The translations under genes were made by a program, and so were the position numbers. From assembly GCF_000182925.2 (NCBI RefSeq), contig NC_026501.1, positions 6,675,917 through 6,739,916 of the forward strand: a DNA stretch of 64,000 nt, given 5' to 3'. This document shows, piece by piece, positions 11,352 to 22,549 of this stretch. The notes below the pieces were generated by a model, which was not told the DNA's origin, ran no database searches, and saw only the letters and a list, made by a program, of their open reading frames with translations. Every line of letters begins with the position of its first letter. Within the stretch, counting starts at the first letter, position 1. This DNA is from Neurospora crassa OR74A (taxonomy: Eukaryota; Ascomycota; Sordariomycetes; Sordariales; Sordariaceae).

Positions 11352-12220
11352 GGATCAGTTAGCATGGCGGGTCGTCTTGGACCAAGAAGAGCTGTTGACA
11401 AAAGTGGTGGGGGGAATGGGTAAAAGTTCAGAAATGGAGCATAGTGTGATCATGCACGCGCAAGCGCGTGTCAGTCGCAACGGTTCTAATGTTTTGGCAG
11501 ATCATCATGAAGAGTAGTACATATGGGCATGTGATTGTATATCGGAAGAACTGTGTGTTGGTAGACTTACAATCATGATGGTTGCCCCAGTGTGTTTTGC
11601 CCACCTGGAGCTTGATGTAGAGGCGAAAGATTTGTCTCGACACGGTCCATGCCGCCTTTTATGTCGTACTCTTTTTTTTTTTCCTGCCGCTCGGGCCGTT
11701 GTCTGCGAACTCAGCCGAAACTGGAGCGGCTCTATGTAAGAGGGGTCGTGGCCAATCAGAGCCCCCAATTGATCTCACCGAGCGTTATCGGTTCTTCACC
11801 TTGTGTCCCGCCTTCTTTACCGAACTTGGGCCTCCCGCTCACCGTGAGAGCGCGGAGGGCCGCAGCCGAGCATTAGCCGCGCCCGTACCGCCTTCTAGGT
11901 GAGTGGGTCAATGGGCAGAAAGCGGATCCAAAAGTTCTGTAAGCCAAGAGAGAAGCTGCCTGGAAGCTTGTTGCGCCCGCCCGCGAAAGAGAGTGTCGTC
12001 GCTTCGCTGCAACGGAGCCGCTGACATCAACCTACCCGCGACGCATCACCTTCCACGATCCCAAAAAGTAGGTCGCCCCCCCCAAGACCCGGTCCCAGAT
12101 CTACAACTAACAATACCAAGAACCAAAAGCTCCTCTAAACACCACGAGCTTTGTCCATCCACAGCGGCACTTGAACCTTTTTTTTCTTTCTCGAGTCCCA
12201 TCTTACCAAATCCATCCAAA
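11352..12220. promoter_or_regulatory. Shared divergent promoter region of msk1 and tim10
   Basis: About 870 nt between two divergent genes whose products both act in mitochondria. The tim10 side ends in a pyrimidine/CA-rich leader (ACAACTAACAATACCAAG near 12101-12120). The frame of tim10 is open upstream to about 11903, but the conserved protein starts only at 12221. No factor-binding site can be named from sequence alone. Confidence 0.5.
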
Positions 12221-12746
12221 ATGTTCGGACTCGGCAGGCCGCAGCCCACTTCGGCCGAGAAGATTGCCGCCGTTGAGAACGAGCTCAAGGTTGTCGCTGA
12301 GATGCACTCTCGGTATGTTTTCTTTCCTGCATTCTATACCCCCTTCCCTACCTTTGCTTTCCCCCTCTTCCTCTCTTTCTTCCTCTCTTTCATTGTACCC
12401 TTAAACCAAACTCTCTTCTTTTCCCATAAACCCATTCCTTCCTTCCAACTCTATCAATCCAACCGTCCCCTACCAATACCCATCATACCCCATCACCATA
12501 ACCATACCCCCCATGACCATACCCACCGAGGCCACCAACTAACATGACACTCTTCAAACAAACAGCATGGTCAAGATCTGCACCCTCAAGTGCATCGACA
12601 AGTCGTACCGCGAGGGCGACCTCAGCAAGGGCGAGTCCGTCTGCCTCGACCGCTGCGCCGCCAAGTTCTTTGAGACGCACCAGAAGATCTCGGACCAGCT
12701 GCAGAAGGAGACCCAGGCCCGTGGTGGAGGTGGCTTCGGCATGTAA
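12221..12746 (+). CDS. tim10: Mitochondrial intermembrane-space chaperone Tim10
   Basis: Exons 12221-12312 and 12566-12746 with a 253-nt intron (donor GTATGT, acceptor AACAG) give 90 residues, the usual length of the family. The small Tim proteins Tim9 and Tim10 form a hexamer in the intermembrane space that escorts hydrophobic precursors to the TIM22 and SAM complexes. The defining twin CX3C motif is intact: Cys36/Cys40 and Cys57/Cys61 with 16 residues between the pairs, which form two intramolecular disulfides. Around it, SYREGDLSKGE and CLDRCAAKFFET match Tim10 rather than Tim9. The C-terminus is Gly-rich and ends in FGM. The second exon begins just before the first CX3C motif. It neighbours mitochondrial lysyl-tRNA synthetase and fits a nuclear-encoded mitochondrial set. 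Confidence 0.95.
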
Positions 12747-13745
12747 AACAGCCTTTTTTTTGGATTACTGGAACGGGGGAAGGACACGACGACAACAAAA
12801 CAAAAGAATAAAAAGTTATACCCACACCACACCTGCTCGCATTGATCCGGCTTCCCCCAACCCGCCGGCTCTTGGTTCTCGGCAGACAGAGGATAAGCAA
12901 GACATGGAGCAGGAGAGGACATGAATAAGGTGCTGGGAGAAGCGGGGGGGAGGGAGGGGGCGCAGTGTCTATGAAAGAGGGTCGAAGGACTGCGTCCCGT
13001 GTATTATACACCTCAACACCATGGCATTGTGACTTTGGAGATAGAGGATACTGTGGATAGGGAACAACGCACATATGCGGCAACTGATGGTTGAACATTG
13101 ACGAGATACTCGATTCAACGACATGTTACGGTTGACCTGTGATGATTATCGATGAACATTGACGGTTCTGGCTGGGCATTCAGCATGATCTGGAAAATCA
13201 ATGAGAGCAAGGACCAGATACGATTACGAAGCCGTTCGGATGGCATCAAGAGTGAAGACCATGTTCAGTCCCTTCTTCCACGGTCGCCCCATATACTCGA
13301 TCGGTGTTTCAAGCACCGAAACTAACTAATAAATTACCTGCTGTAGCTATACCCAACTCCTTCCTTCCCCAATATCTATTGATACCTATGCAAAATCCGG
13401 CCTCTTCGACAGCCAAAACCCGGGTATTGTTGGATTCCTGGCTGCAACAGACCGGAAGGTTAACAACACAAAAGAGAGCAACGAACAAGATTATAAACAA
13501 ATGAAACAAAAAAAAAAAAAGGCTCCGTGCATCCATTCATGACCTCCTACTTCCAGCATCCATACTTTTCTGAGAGAGAACCGACCTATGCGAGCTCCCC
13601 CGATATACACAAATGAAGCCGCAAACCACGCGGCACTGACTTCTTTTGTCTCTTCCAGAGACACCTCAATTATCCAAAAGAAAAAACCTAACCATCTTCC
13701 TCAACCTGCCACTCTCACCTCCTACAAACAAACAACAACAACACA
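12747..13745. other. Convergent 3' region after tim10
   Basis: About 1 kb between convergent genes. It holds a short A tract near 13508-13521 and a long CA/ACC-rich stretch near 13690-13830 that overlaps the 3' end of the next gene. No additional gene is supported. Confidence 0.55.
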
Positions 13746-16700
13746 CTACAACCACAACAACCACCTCCCCACCCCAACCACTCCCCTCCCAACCCCCAAC
13801 AACACCCTCGCAATCATCACCACAAACCACACATACCACATAAAGCCCACCAGCACCCACTCAACCGCCAACCACCCGGCTCTCCTCACCCACCTAAAGC
13901 GCCTCCGCCGTCTCCTCACCATTCGGTCAATCATATCCACCACCCTCTTCACCTTCAGCCGCTGGTGCGTCATCAGATCGCCGCCGGCGTCATCCGCCTC
14001 CTCGGCCGCTCGCCTCGTCATCTCCGTCAGCTCGCCGCTGATTCGGCTCCGCAGCGCTTCGACGCGGTTGGTCATGCGCGGAGCGGTTTGTGTTTGGAAG
14101 ACGGCCACGGAGGACTGGAATGCCGTTGCAGAGTTTTGGATGGAGGTGGAGAGGATGTTGGCGGCCACGGGGAAGAGATCGATCTGGGCAATGGGGCGGA
14201 CAAGGAGCTGTTGGCGAGTGGAAGGGTCGGGGGAGAGGGCAACTATGTCTGGCCAGGAGAGACGGGAGTTGTTGTTGATGTGGCTACTAGCGGTGGTGGT
14301 GTTGGCGTTCTCGTCATCGGTCTTATTGGAGGCGTTCAAGAGCTTGTCGGCTTTAGCGCGCCTGTCGATTTCCATTGCGTGGATGCCGGAGCTTAGGAGA
14401 AGCGCACGTAATCGGGCAATCTCCCGCTTGGAAACGATGGTCTGGGGAGGGACGGGAGTGGCGTTGTTCTCTCGGTCGGCGGCTATGGACCAGCATCCTG
14501 CTGAGGCACTGTTGACGAGTTGACGTCCTTTAGCCATGGATAACATGGCGTTCAGACGAGCGTCGGCGTCTTGTACACCACCAACGTCTGTATTGACGCT
14601 GCTCTTCCGCGAGCCTTCCACGTCAGGTACGTCGGAAGGCCCCCATGGACGTAAGGCAGTGATCTCCAGCGGACCTGGAGATGACGTCGGCGATGCATTC
14701 TGAATGTCGATTTTGGGCGGTTTTAGAAGTTCAAAGCGGGAGGACCGACGGCTGAGCGGTTGCGAAGGGGGACTAGCGCTAAGCAAACCGTTCGGGTCGA
14801 TCGAGCCGCCAACGGACTTGGACTTGCTATGATGCTTTTCCGCGGTGGGTACAAACTGTGGCATAACATCCAGGTAGTTCTTCTCCCCGTTCGTCTTCTC
14901 GTGGTTAGACGGACTACGACTGACTTTTCGTGGTGGCGACCTGGGTAAGGATCTGGACCTTCCTCGACTCTCCGCATCAGACTCATCCGAAGAATCATAC
15001 TTGTCCGAGGGACCTGGAGCAGCCTCTTTTCGCCAGAACATATCGCTGACTTTGGAGACACCACTACGCAAAACACTATCAATGCGTTGACCCCGGAATA
15101 GCCCTTTCAGGCTACTGTTACCATCCTCCCGAAGTTTGTAAATCCCTGTGCTCTTATTCGACTTTTGGCTAGAGTCGGTTCCTTTTGTCACTATTTTGCG
15201 AAGAGGACTACGGGAGGTCTTCCGCTTGGGAGGTGAAAGCATGCCAGTGCCAAATCCTAGTGTGGTTGGAGACTCTACTGGTTGCCGATCGTACAGAAAC
15301 TGCGTTGATTCGGGGTTCTCGTCTCTTCCGATGTGTGATGGGAGCTCAGCCAAATGCTCGTTACTGCGATCTCGGAATATGCTCCTAACTTTGGTCAGGG
15401 GGTTTTTGCTCGGTGACCTCGCTATCGGTGAGCTTGGTCTCGATGACCTTGCCGACATGTCCGTGCTGAATCTAGGAATTAGTGCGTCATGCACTGGCCG
15501 CAAGTCAGGCGAATATGGCGGTGATGTATCGTAATCCGTTGAAATCCGCCCATCGCCACTCAGTGACCCAACGCCAGCCCGTCCAGCGAGAACCTGTGCC
15601 GGGGCTGGCTTGGCTTGGTACTTGGTATTGGAGCCTTCCAAATCAGCCGGCTCAGAGCGAGATGCCGGCCTGCGGCCTTCAACATTGTCAGCCCCGTCAG
15701 AGGTCGATGTAATCCGCGGCCACTCCTGACCCTTTTCGGACATCGCTAATCCAGCATCTGGGAGCTTCAGCTGTTGCGTATCCTGGTCATAAAGAGGATG
15801 CGCTTCGATATCTCTCTGCTCCTGAGCGATCATGTCTTCCATCTGCCTTGCCAGTATGTCCTTACCACTACTGGAGATGGTCCCGTGTCTGCCCCGTCGC
15901 TTCCGATCGCTGTCTGTATCAGACGACTCTGAAAAGGAGCGTCTATGGATGCGAAGAATATCGCGATTGTATATGGAGCTGTTGGCTCGATGGTGGGATT
16001 CCCTGATCGCCCGAAGTTTCTGTTGCGCTTTGTCTCGAGCCCGACTGGCACTAAAGCCGTGCGGTGGCTCTTGATGCGCCTTTTGTGTTGTCTTTGGTTC
16101 CACAACTTGGGGTGACTGTTCCGTGCGAGCCTTGTCTAGAGCCGTGATGCTGTTGGAGTTGGAAAAGATCTTGCTTGAGCCTGGAGTATCATCTCTTGAG
16201 AGCGAACGGTAAATTTCGGCACCACCTTGGGGAAAGAGGCGTTTCCAATTCCTATCCTCTACAAGGAACTTGTTGTCGTCCTGTTCAAGCCAATAGATGT
16301 CTGCGATCATATCTGCCGGATCTACGGCCCAATCGACCCGTGGTCGTTTCAGTTTGGGTGTTGCTGTTGTCGGCTTAGAGCCAAGGGACTGGGGCGGGAT
16401 TTCCTGAGAGAGAATACGAGTCGGAGAGAACGGAGGTATCGAAGGGTTTCCCGGAATTCGGTCCTGGCCCTTGGCGATCCATTTGGCTACTTCGTCAACC
16501 CATTCAGAAACCCTTTCAACATCGTTGAAGCCCTGACCCTCTCCATCCAAAGTCTTCCTCTCACGAGCCCGAATCTTTCTGTTGCGGATATACTGCAGCG
16601 GATTATAAGGACGACCAATCGTTGTTTCAGCGTCATGAGTGGTTGGTCTTGTAGGGAAGTTAGGGCCATTAGGCGTCAGGGGAGGGCTAACGGTGGAATA

Positions 16701-17792
16701 TGTTGCTGATGGGGCGGCCTTCAATGGGGGTAGCAGTTCTAATAATCGTCTGTATTGTGCCATCAGCCCCAAGTATTCCCTTGCCTTCTGCGCTCTCGCC
16801 AAGGTCGACTGGGAAAAGTGGTACTGGTATGCTTCGAGACCGGCTGAAGCTTGCAGTGACCGTGCAGATGCGATGCGCGGGGAGTGGTCCGGTCTAGGTG
16901 ACATATTCCGCGAAACTTTTCTCTGCTGCTGCAGGTGTTGTCGAAGACTTCCTCCAGTACTGTTTTCCGGCACTGGTCCTAGTCTTGGAGGCACTGGCTG
17001 AGAGACGATCCTTCGCGACGCTATCCTTCTCGACTCGCTCAGGTTAAGAGCCATGTTCACAATATGGGCCGACTCCATATCCAGGAGCGCCATGCTGGTT
17101 CGTGGGGATGGATTTGTTCCAATGATCGTCTCACCCGCCGAAGAGCCGCGGTTCGACGTGACCGCACTGTCGTTGATGGAGGTTGGTTGTCGAACAGATG
17201 GCTCAGTTGTCGACCCTGAGCGCTGAACAAGCCCCAAGCCTACTTCGTTTGAGGGGCCCGTAAGTTTGTTCCGGCCAGGCGACCTGTCCATGCCATTCTT
17301 AGTGATCCTATTCCTGCCATGCTCTAACAAGCTCTGCCTCTTGGGTAACTGTAGCTGGGTATGTTGAGTATGCGCGCCCAGGGCGGGATCCGAAAGGAGA
17401 AAGGCGCCATTCGTTCTGTGCTTATGAGCACGGAGGGCGCCTTTGGAGAAATTTCGGTCATCGGCGCGAGGGTGATGGGAACGGGGGAGTCGCTGATCAG
17501 GCGGTATACTGGCGTCGTCGTATTCATCCTTGACGTCGTTGAGATCCGAGGAAGTCACAGAGACGTCAGGGAGGTTCGTCGTGACCTGGTGGTCCTGGCG
17601 AGAGATGGCTGTCGAGGCATAATCATGGCGGTCAGAATCGAGGTCGGGTTGTTTGGTTGCTCGGCGCGGACGAAGGTTGGATGATGGGCTGGCATCTGGG
17701 TCGGTCATTGCTGTGCTGCGCCGTCCACATGCCACGTCTTCAGAGGAAGCGGGAACGGAGGAACTAGAGTCGCATGGAATGAATAATGACAT
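13746..17792 (-). CDS. Large conserved fungal protein with C-terminal membrane anchor
   Basis: A single uninterrupted frame of 1,348 residues. I do not recognise a named family. The first 1,200 residues are mostly disordered, rich in Ser, Arg and Pro, with many SP/TP sites (SPPRK, RSPSK, SPPKRK). More ordered blocks are visible: LARAQKAREYLGLMAQYRRLLELLPPL near residue 330, PYNPLQYIRNRKIRARERK near 400 with a following helix (VSEWVDEVAKWI), and a C-terminal domain. The C-terminus has HQRLKVKRVVDMIDRMV, a run of six arginines, then two hydrophobic stretches rich in Trp and Val, consistent with a hairpin or tail anchor facing the cytosol. The start could be Met29 (17708; MTDPDAS) instead of Met1. 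Function unknown; phosphorylation and membrane attachment are inferences. Confidence 0.85.
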   Translation of the reverse strand: MSLFIPCDSSSSVPASSEDVACGRRSTAMTDPDASPSSNLRPRRATKQPDLDSDRHDYASTAISRQDHQVTTNLPDVSVTSSDLNDVKDEYDDASIPPDQRLPRSHHPRADDRNFSKGALRAHKHRTNGAFLLSDPALGAHTQHTQLQLPKRQSLLEHGRNRITKNGMDRSPGRNKLTGPSNEVGLGLVQRSGSTTEPSVRQPTSINDSAVTSNRGSSAGETIIGTNPSPRTSMALLDMESAHIVNMALNLSESRRIASRRIVSQPVPPRLGPVPENSTGGSLRQHLQQQRKVSRNMSPRPDHSPRIASARSLQASAGLEAYQYHFSQSTLARAQKAREYLGLMAQYRRLLELLPPLKAAPSATYSTVSPPLTPNGPNFPTRPTTHDAETTIGRPYNPLQYIRNRKIRARERKTLDGEGQGFNDVERVSEWVDEVAKWIAKGQDRIPGNPSIPPFSPTRILSQEIPPQSLGSKPTTATPKLKRPRVDWAVDPADMIADIYWLEQDDNKFLVEDRNWKRLFPQGGAEIYRSLSRDDTPGSSKIFSNSNSITALDKARTEQSPQVVEPKTTQKAHQEPPHGFSASRARDKAQQKLRAIRESHHRANSSIYNRDILRIHRRSFSESSDTDSDRKRRGRHGTISSSGKDILARQMEDMIAQEQRDIEAHPLYDQDTQQLKLPDAGLAMSEKGQEWPRITSTSDGADNVEGRRPASRSEPADLEGSNTKYQAKPAPAQVLAGRAGVGSLSGDGRISTDYDTSPPYSPDLRPVHDALIPRFSTDMSARSSRPSSPIARSPSKNPLTKVRSIFRDRSNEHLAELPSHIGRDENPESTQFLYDRQPVESPTTLGFGTGMLSPPKRKTSRSPLRKIVTKGTDSSQKSNKSTGIYKLREDGNSSLKGLFRGQRIDSVLRSGVSKVSDMFWRKEAAPGPSDKYDSSDESDAESRGRSRSLPRSPPRKVSRSPSNHEKTNGEKNYLDVMPQFVPTAEKHHSKSKSVGGSIDPNGLLSASPPSQPLSRRSSRFELLKPPKIDIQNASPTSSPGPLEITALRPWGPSDVPDVEGSRKSSVNTDVGGVQDADARLNAMLSMAKGRQLVNSASAGCWSIAADRENNATPVPPQTIVSKREIARLRALLLSSGIHAMEIDRRAKADKLLNASNKTDDENANTTTASSHINNNSRLSWPDIVALSPDPSTRQQLLVRPIAQIDLFPVAANILSTSIQNSATAFQSSVAVFQTQTAPRMTNRVEALRSRISGELTEMTRRAAEEADDAGGDLMTHQRLKVKRVVDMIDRMVRRRRRRFRWVRRAGWLAVEWVLVGFMWYVWFVVMIARVLLGVGRGVVGVGRWLLWL

Positions 17793-19652
17793 GCATCGTC
17801 GTCAGTCTTGCCGTCGTCGCGTATGAGATGAAGAGGATGCAATCCGTCGTCTTGGCGTCCGAGGCGTCGTTCGGCTCCTCTTGTGTCCAGTCGGTTGAGA
17901 GTCGTCGCCAAAGTCTCTCCGTCTTGTCGGATCGGTTCTCGTGATAGTCGAAGCAGTGAGGTATCTGTAATGGTCTCGGTCTTGGTCTTGGGGAGGTCTG
18001 GCTGGCTGGGCTGGGCGCTTTTCCTGCGGCTTCAGTCTGCCCATGTGAAGACAACGGGCCAACGACGACGTCAGACGGGCAAGGTACCGATGCAGCTATG
18101 CTGGGTCGAGGACTACTTTCTATTCGTCGTCGGGTGCATTATACTAAGGTACTTCTAGCGGCGCGTGTAAGGCAGAGAACAATGACCCAGTGGAGTGTGA
18201 CAGTAACAGGCCGCTGAAAGGAGTGCTTCGCTGCGTTCGGTTGGGAGGGACAGATGATGGGAACACGAGGTCGAAATCGACGGGAAGGTCATGGAGGTCC
18301 AGGGCAGGATGCAAATAGTACCTAGAGAAGGTACCTTACCTCTAGGTCTACGGGGCTGTCTCTCCCGGACACTTGCAGTCCTCCGCCTCCATTACCTGTA
18401 GCCGGTTCGTTCTCTCCCGTCCAAAATGCCCGCCCTGTTCAGTGGAGTTCCACTCGTGCTCCCACGGCACCCAAACCCGTCATGAAAGCCACTGGTTCCA
18501 CGGCGAGCATCGCCCTGCAAAGCTCACTGTTTCCTGCTGTGGCCCGTTGAAACGGCGGATCGTCCTTGCTGTGCAGTGTCATCGACCTTTCGGCAGTTCC
18601 ATCATAGGGGGACCCCCGGGCCCTGGCATCCAGCCGAGCCAGAGCCTGCCTGCAACCTCAAAAGAGCCAGGAAACGAGGGAGTGGGGCAGGGGCAAAGAA
18701 CCCCACTGTTACCCGCTATGGATCACGTTCCGTTGGGGCTTGGGGGGCACTGCCCTGCCGACTGGAAGTGGAAGCGCAGCTCCCGTCCTCACAGTGGAGG
18801 GCCTGGGCTGCCGTTTGTCGACTTTGACGCATGTCAGCACCTACATCGCACCTTAATTTAATCTGCATTCTTGCATCTTCACATGGTGACATTGTAACGT
18901 GCCTAACACTCCCTGATAATTGGCCATAGGTCATTTTGTGGCTGATCATGCAGTAAGTACAGTGGTATCTTTTGCCATGTGGTGGGACAGCAACAAGAAC
19001 TCCCGTCGGTAGATGTATTCAACTCGGTCCCCTTCGTATACTATGTACACGACTGAATGAATGTTCGTGACAGGGCAGGGCTGGTCTGCGAGAAAGAAAG
19101 AAACCCCACAGCTCTCGTTGCGATATGATCAACAAGGGGTATTCCCAACCGTCCAACCATCCTTTAGCAGTGAACTACAATACTATGGAAGCCATTGTTC
19201 CCGGCAAGGATGGCGTGCTTCAAGCAGAACAAGGCAAATGTATAGCATACCCAGCGTGCTTATCACTTTGATTCATAGGACGGGGCATGCAAGAGATCAA
19301 TAGGTAGGCATATGTGTAGTGTATGTATGAGCTGGACCAGACTGCCGAGTTCAACGCATGTTTGGTACTGACTCTGTATCTTGACCCTGTGCTGGACAGT
19401 GCTGTAGGTTTAGGTGAAATTAAACCATCTTGAAAAGCATTCCGCTTATGTGTGAAGTTGTAAACGCAAATTAGACAATACTGGCGAGATGGTCCACCCC
19501 TCAAAGACCCATTTACCCATTTACCATCATGTAGCCAGCACCACCAATCAACAATGTGTCCCGCAGGACCAGCTGTGTAAGTCGATATTTTCTCCAAACG
19601 CCCAATGAAAATACAAAAAAAAAAAAAAACTCTCGTAACAATGCAAAAAGGG
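17793..19652. other. Intergenic region between two minus-strand genes
   Basis: About 1.9 kb without a supportable gene. It should contain the promoter and leader of the 1,348-residue protein (17.8-18.3 kb) and the 3' UTR of the PHAF1 gene (to about 19.4 kb). It contains a 28-nt imperfect palindrome at 18320-18347 and a 15-nt A tract near 19615-19629. The overlapping short frames at 18.4-18.9 kb lack coding character. Confidence 0.55.
18320..18347. repeat. 28-nt imperfect palindrome
   Basis: Arms ACCTAGAG and CTCTAGGT flank a perfect inner palindrome AAGGTACCTT plus two bases. The site lies about 0.5 kb upstream of the large membrane-anchored protein gene. It belongs to the recurring AGGTACCT/ACCTACCT-type motifs seen in several intergenic regions of this window. 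It could be a dimeric factor site or a small hairpin. Confidence 0.6.
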
Positions 19653-21278
19653 TTAAAACACTGTTACCGCAGTGACAGCACCGTTCTTCAACACCTCAAA
19701 AACGAGTCCCGGGAATCCATACAACGTAGTTGTGGAATCTGCGGGCCCATCAAACTTCTTGGCCGTGCCACCGGCGTCTGGTGCTGCCGCAGCGCCGTCT
19801 CCTTCCCAGCCGCCGAGAAACTCGATGCTGCTACCGGGACTGTCTCCCCAGCCCCTATTAAGAACCATGCCCCTTTGCGCCTTGCGCGCCTCATCTTCAG
19901 AAGGGTAGATGGACTGCCACTCTTTGCGCAGGCTCTCCTCGATTTGCGGGAAATCCGACTCTGAGTTGATCACAACGTCCGAGGCAGACGAAAGATACGG
20001 GATTTCCCATCGGCAGCGACGGTGCCGGTTAAAGGGATATGACCCAGGCACATTTCCGTGCAAAACAATCTTTGTGGCAACAAGGCTGTCGGCATTGGCT
20101 GTGAGAAGCCAGTCCCTGGGAATGTTGGGTACATTCTTTCCCTGCTCCTGGGAAGGCGGTACCGGTGATGGCGCCGTCGGCTTTGAGACCAACACATCGA
20201 ATCCATGGTAGAAATAGTTGTAGAAGCACTCGCCTGACACGTGGCCTTCAACGCTGTCATCACTGGTTTCATCGTCGCTAGAGTGATAACCATCCGACCC
20301 AGCGTTTGCCGATGATTGATCTGTATCTGTAAGGTCGTCCTGATGCTTCAAGTCAGCACTGTCTGGTCGCTTCAGGGCATCGCTACCAGTCCGCACTTTG
20401 TGGGCGAACATCTTATGGTCGTTTTTCCGGTATATGGCATCGGGAGGACCCAAGTGGGATACAAGGTCTTGCGGAGTTGTCTGTCCAAGCCTGATCCAAA
20501 AGTGCTGATCCGTCCACTTTCGAAAGACCTGCAGTTTCCCCGCCCCGTATATCTTGATCAGAGACACCTCGTCAGGAAACACCTCCTTTCCCTTAGTAAG
20601 TGGCGTGAATGTCTTGAGACTGGGCAGCACATCAGTCCACAGCGTCTGCCGGGCTTGTGTCCACGAATCCCCACTGAAAATGCCCATGGTCTCGGGGACT
20701 TGCGTGGATGGCAACAGATCAACCACGTTCTTCTTGGCCGAGTAGCTCGCTTTCTTCATGAGGAAACTAAAGGCCACACCGGGCCATGACAGAACGTAGA
20801 GCCCATATTGATCGACGGCATTGTCTGGCGTCTTCGGTCCATCAATGAACTCGCCATCATAGGTGGGACCAAGAAAGCGCTGGTAGATGTGACGGAACGT
20901 AGGGCCCGCGGGGTTATCGGTTGACGGGGTAGATGCTGCGGAAGGGCGAACAAGGTCACGCTCTTTGTTATCGGCGGCCTTGATAAAGATATGATTTTTG
21001 GTAAAGTCCACCACCTCGATTAAGCGTAACCGCTGCTCTGGAGCGTCGAATTGTAGACGAATGCCGTTTGCGGGGAGATCGATAACGACAATGGATTTCG
21101 TCGGCTCGGTTGGGCTGTACTTGACATCGAGATTCGTGAACCGCTGGGGCTCTGTCTTGAGGCGAGTCAAGATATCGTGCAACGACGCTCCAAGGACCAA
21201 CCAGCCGAGCGCTCGGCCAGGATAAAGCTGGGCGGAGAAGAGAAGGGGAGAAATCGGCGGCGAGGTAGGTGTCGACAT
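19653..21278 (-). CDS. PHAF1 / UPF0183 family protein
   Basis: One exon, 541 residues. The N-terminal block LYPGRALGWLVLGASLHDIL and the C-terminal block ending YGFPGLVFEVLKNGAVTAVTVF are hallmarks of UPF0183, the family of human C16orf70/PHAF1. Between them lie the conserved segments SIVVIDLPANGIRLQFD, YGLYVLSWPGVAFSF and LGPPDAIYRKNDHKMF. In mammals PHAF1 is reported to associate with BCAS3 and bind phosphoinositides at phagophore sites; a similar autophagy- or membrane-linked role in fungi is inference. An acidic, Ser/Asp-rich insert at about residues 315-350 (SSDDETSDDS) is probably a disordered loop. There is no signal peptide or membrane span. It is divergent from kinesin-5. Confidence 0.88.
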   Translation of the reverse strand: MSTPTSPPISPLLFSAQLYPGRALGWLVLGASLHDILTRLKTEPQRFTNLDVKYSPTEPTKSIVVIDLPANGIRLQFDAPEQRLRLIEVVDFTKNHIFIKAADNKERDLVRPSAASTPSTDNPAGPTFRHIYQRFLGPTYDGEFIDGPKTPDNAVDQYGLYVLSWPGVAFSFLMKKASYSAKKNVVDLLPSTQVPETMGIFSGDSWTQARQTLWTDVLPSLKTFTPLTKGKEVFPDEVSLIKIYGAGKLQVFRKWTDQHFWIRLGQTTPQDLVSHLGPPDAIYRKNDHKMFAHKVRTGSDALKRPDSADLKHQDDLTDTDQSSANAGSDGYHSSDDETSDDSVEGHVSGECFYNYFYHGFDVLVSKPTAPSPVPPSQEQGKNVPNIPRDWLLTANADSLVATKIVLHGNVPGSYPFNRHRRCRWEIPYLSSASDVVINSESDFPQIEESLRKEWQSIYPSEDEARKAQRGMVLNRGWGDSPGSSIEFLGGWEGDGAAAAPDAGGTAKKFDGPADSTTTLYGFPGLVFEVLKNGAVTAVTVF

Positions 21279-22549
21279 ATTGAAACTTGTATGTGCTGAT
21301 GAAGATGTTTGAGGTTGTACACCGCTTAAGGTGGTATATGGGAACGACGGAGATGGGACGAACTCGTACGTCGAGTCTCGTTCATCCAGTGGGCTTAGTG
21401 GCAGGACGGACGGTTGAGAACGGCGGAGAGCGATATCATCTATTCGTATTGTAACTTGGTGTGTGGCTATACTGACTTTGTGTCAGAGAGCGAAGAAAGC
21501 AAAGATGAGAGGGTGAAAGTTGTTCGTTGGTCGTCTGATGGGTAATTGTATCATCGGTTGGCGAAGCGGCGCTTGCTGGGTGTTGTCCGTCAAGGTCCCC
21601 TCGTGATCTGGGGGAGGGCGACCCCGACCATCGGCAGCTGCTCCAGATTACGTAGGTAGAAGTACCAACGTACCTACCTCGAATCACATGAAGGCGAACG
21701 GCAGGCGGCGGTGAAAGCGGCAGGCAAGGCCTGGGGCGGATGGGGGGCCAGCACTAGGTAGGTACCTTATGTACGATAAAACATCAGTGCTGGACTCTGG
21801 AGACGAGAGCGGCGTGATGAGACGGAATGGGGGGGACACAAAGAGGGGCATTGAGGGGAGGTTGTGCTGGCCGCTGTCCGCTGTCCGCTGTTTGCTGACC
21901 GGTCAGCGTGACGCTCACAGCGATGATTCCGGGCTGTCGAAGATCAGTGGTCTGTGCGTTTAGTTTACTTGCACCGGGAAGCGGTTGCCCCAGCAATAGC
22001 CCGAATACGCTTACAGCATTGCGGACAGTGGAGACTGATGTTGATGCCTCCTGTCGCGCCAAAGCAGCACAAGGCAAGTAAGTACCCAACTTGAACAGCA
22101 AGCAGCGAACGCTAACATTGGAAAAAGTGATCCCCGCCATCCAACAAGACCACGGCACCTACCCAGGCGAGTCGCTCGCATAATCGACAAGAAAAGGCCG
22201 GGTCGCGACGTCCAGTCGCTCATTCCCGACGGCGTGTGGAATCTAACACGCCAATCTCTTCACGACGACGCTGCCGTCTTTCGCAGGTTTCCAGCTCGTC
22301 GCACATAAGAAAAAGGCATCGACCGGCCGACTGAACGACCCACGATCTCGCTCCCTCTCCCTCTCTGCCATCAGCTCTTCGATCACCATCACCAATGCTT
22401 TTTGGATTGATTCTGGCCCATTGTGTACCTTAGCCCAACAGTCGTCACTTCGCATCTTTTCGTTTCTCGTCCCTCCTTTGGCCCAACTTCTCCCCGATTT
22501 CGCAACCTCGACCCTTCGATAAAGTATCGTCCAATCGCGCAGCTCCAGC
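21279..22549. promoter_or_regulatory. Divergent intergenic region, PHAF1 / kinesin-5
   Basis: About 1.27 kb between divergent start codons. It contains an inverted pair GTAGGTA (21652-21658) and TACCTAC (21671-21677) and a second AGGTAGGTACCT site near 21756-21767. The last 300 nt before the kinesin ATG are CT- and TC-rich, as expected of a leader. No other gene is supported. Confidence 0.5.

Noticed and set aside
11903-12220. In-frame N-terminal extension of Tim10 by 106 codons
   Set aside because: Conserved Tim10 begins at 12221; the upstream part is leader-like sequence, and the final length of 90 residues fits the family.
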